This document shows, piece by piece, positions 63,325-64,000 of a stretch of DNA of 64,000 nt. This DNA comes from Paenibacillus pectinilyticus (GTDB lineage Bacteria > Bacillota > Bacilli > Paenibacillales > NBRC-103111). The first letter of the stretch is position 1; every line of letters begins with the position of its first letter. The stretch covers positions 558,380 to 622,379 of the forward strand of contig NZ_LYPC01000027.1 of NCBI RefSeq assembly GCF_001700435.1, read 5' to 3'. A model generated the notes under the pieces. The model worked only from the letters and a program-made list of their open reading frames with translations. It was not told the origin of the DNA and did no database searches. The translations under genes and the position numbers were made by a program.

Positions 63325-64000
63325 GATAGGCTCGGAACCCGAGCCCAAGCTCGCCCTCGGCCCCGATAGGCTCGGAACCCGAGCTTAAGCTCAGCCCGCC
63401 AGCCCGAAAGGCTCGGAACCCGAGCCTAAGCTCTGCCTGGCAGCCCGAAAGGCTCGGAACCTGAGCCTAAGCTCGGCGCTCGGCCCCGAAAGGCTCGGAA
63501 CCCGAGCCTAAGCTCGTCCGCCAGCCAGAAAGGCTCGGAACCCGAGCTTAAGCTCAGCCCGCCAGCCCGATAGGCTCGGAACCTGAGCCTAAGCTCGTGT
63601 CCCGCCTGCCCGATAGTCTCGGAACCTGAGCCGTCGAAGCGCGTCCCGCTAGCCCGAAAGGCTCGGAACCCGAGCTAAAGCTCGTCCCTCGGCCCCGATA
63701 GGCTCGGAACCCGAGCCGAAGCTCAGCCCGCCGCCTCGATAGGCTCGAACCCGAGCCCAAGCGCGTCCCGCCTGCCCCGAAAGGCTCGGAACCCGAGCCC
63801 AAGCTTGGCCCGCCAGCCCGATAGGCTCGGAACCCGAGCCCAAGCGCGGCCCGCCTGCTCGAAAGGCTCGGAACCCGAGCCTAAGCGCGGCCCTCGGCCC
63901 CGATAGGCTCGGAACCCGAGCCCAAGCGCGGCCCGCTGCCCCGAAAGGCTCGGAACCCGAGCTAAAGCTCGTCCCTCGGCCCCGATAGGCTCGGAACCCG
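63325..64000. repeat. GC-rich tandem array of about 41-bp hairpin repeats
   Basis: Seventeen units start at 63325, 63365, 63406, 63447, 63488, 63528, 63569, 63612, 63656, 63697, 63738, 63779, 63820, 63861, 63902, 63943 and 63984; the last is cut by the window edge. Unit length is 41 bases in most, with 40, 43 and 44 as exceptions. Each unit starts GATAGG or GAAAGG, contains the hairpin GGCTCGG-AAC-CCGAGCC, often a second palindrome such as GAGCTTAAGCTC, and ends in a variable GC-rich 10-14-base segment. Some units are identical over long stretches (for example the blocks starting 63656 and 63943). Base composition is far richer in GC than the flanking genes. It contains no gene. Confidence 0.93.

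Noticed and set aside
63554-63843. Minus-strand frames of 82 and 64 residues encoding GSGSEP-type repeats
   Set aside because: They are by-products of the GC-rich repeat. The unit length is not a multiple of three, the frames shift between units, and no ribosome site precedes them.
63325-64000. CRISPR array
   Set aside because: Units are almost contiguous, and the variable parts are only 10-14 bases and recur between units. There are no unique spacers and no cas genes nearby.

Overview
The window looks like chromosome from a low-to-mid GC, Gram-positive carbohydrate specialist, most likely Paenibacillus or a close relative. This is inferred from strong AGGAGG-type ribosome sites, LplB/LplC/lipoprotein ABC importers without their own ATPase, YesM/YesN-type two-component pairs, many AraC regulators, and a multi-domain secreted glycosidase with a copper-amine-oxidase-N-like domain and Ig-like domains. 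No rRNA, tRNA, integrase or transposase was recognised.

Layout. (1) 1-4.3 kb: a UbiA-family prenyltransferase cut by the left edge, a cupin protein, an AraC regulator, a short-chain dehydrogenase and a leucine-rich-repeat fragment. (2) 4.3-29.2 kb: a mannoside/glycan locus. It has a membrane-anchored AraC sensor-regulator, a minus-strand operon (beta-mannosidase, GmhA-like SIS protein, ROK kinase), an SGNH esterase, an AraC regulator divergent from an ABC importer, a 2245-residue secreted protein with a GH99/WbsX-like catalytic domain, a Gfo/Idh oxidoreductase, a second SGNH esterase, a second beta-mannosidase and a TIM-barrel isomerase. (3) 29.3-35.3 kb: an AraC regulator divergent from an operon of an arabinose/fucose-isomerase-like enzyme, an unrecognised 826-residue protein and a third SGNH esterase. 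(4) 35.4-38.3 kb: a promoter and leader RNA with an intrinsic terminator, then a stand-alone beta-ketoacyl synthase lacking its first catalytic His, coupled to a 7TM histidine kinase. (5) 38.4-41.8 kb: a YesM/YesN two-component pair. (6) 41.8-51.2 kb: a five-site operator array followed by iolD-E-C-A-J-G-B and a LacI regulator. (7) 51.3-62.2 kb: a second ABC importer, two Gfo/Idh oxidoreductases, a TIM-barrel isomerase, a lyase-like protein and a GH105/GH88 unsaturated-uronyl hydrolase. (8) 62.4 kb to the end: a DUF2975/XRE pair, then a GC-rich array of about 41-bp hairpin repeats running off the right edge.

How the genes fit together (inference): secreted GH99-like and esterase activities trim an acylated, probably mannose-containing glycan; lipoproteins and permeases import oligosaccharides, powered by an ATPase encoded elsewhere; beta-mannosidases, ROK kinase and isomerases process them inside the cell. 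The right half adds inositol catabolism and a lyase-plus-GH105 route typical of uronic-acid polymers. The least explained items are the His-less ketosynthase with its sensor kinase and leader RNA, the 826-residue protein, the promoter element shared by glycan genes, the phased operator array before iolD, and the right-edge repeat array.
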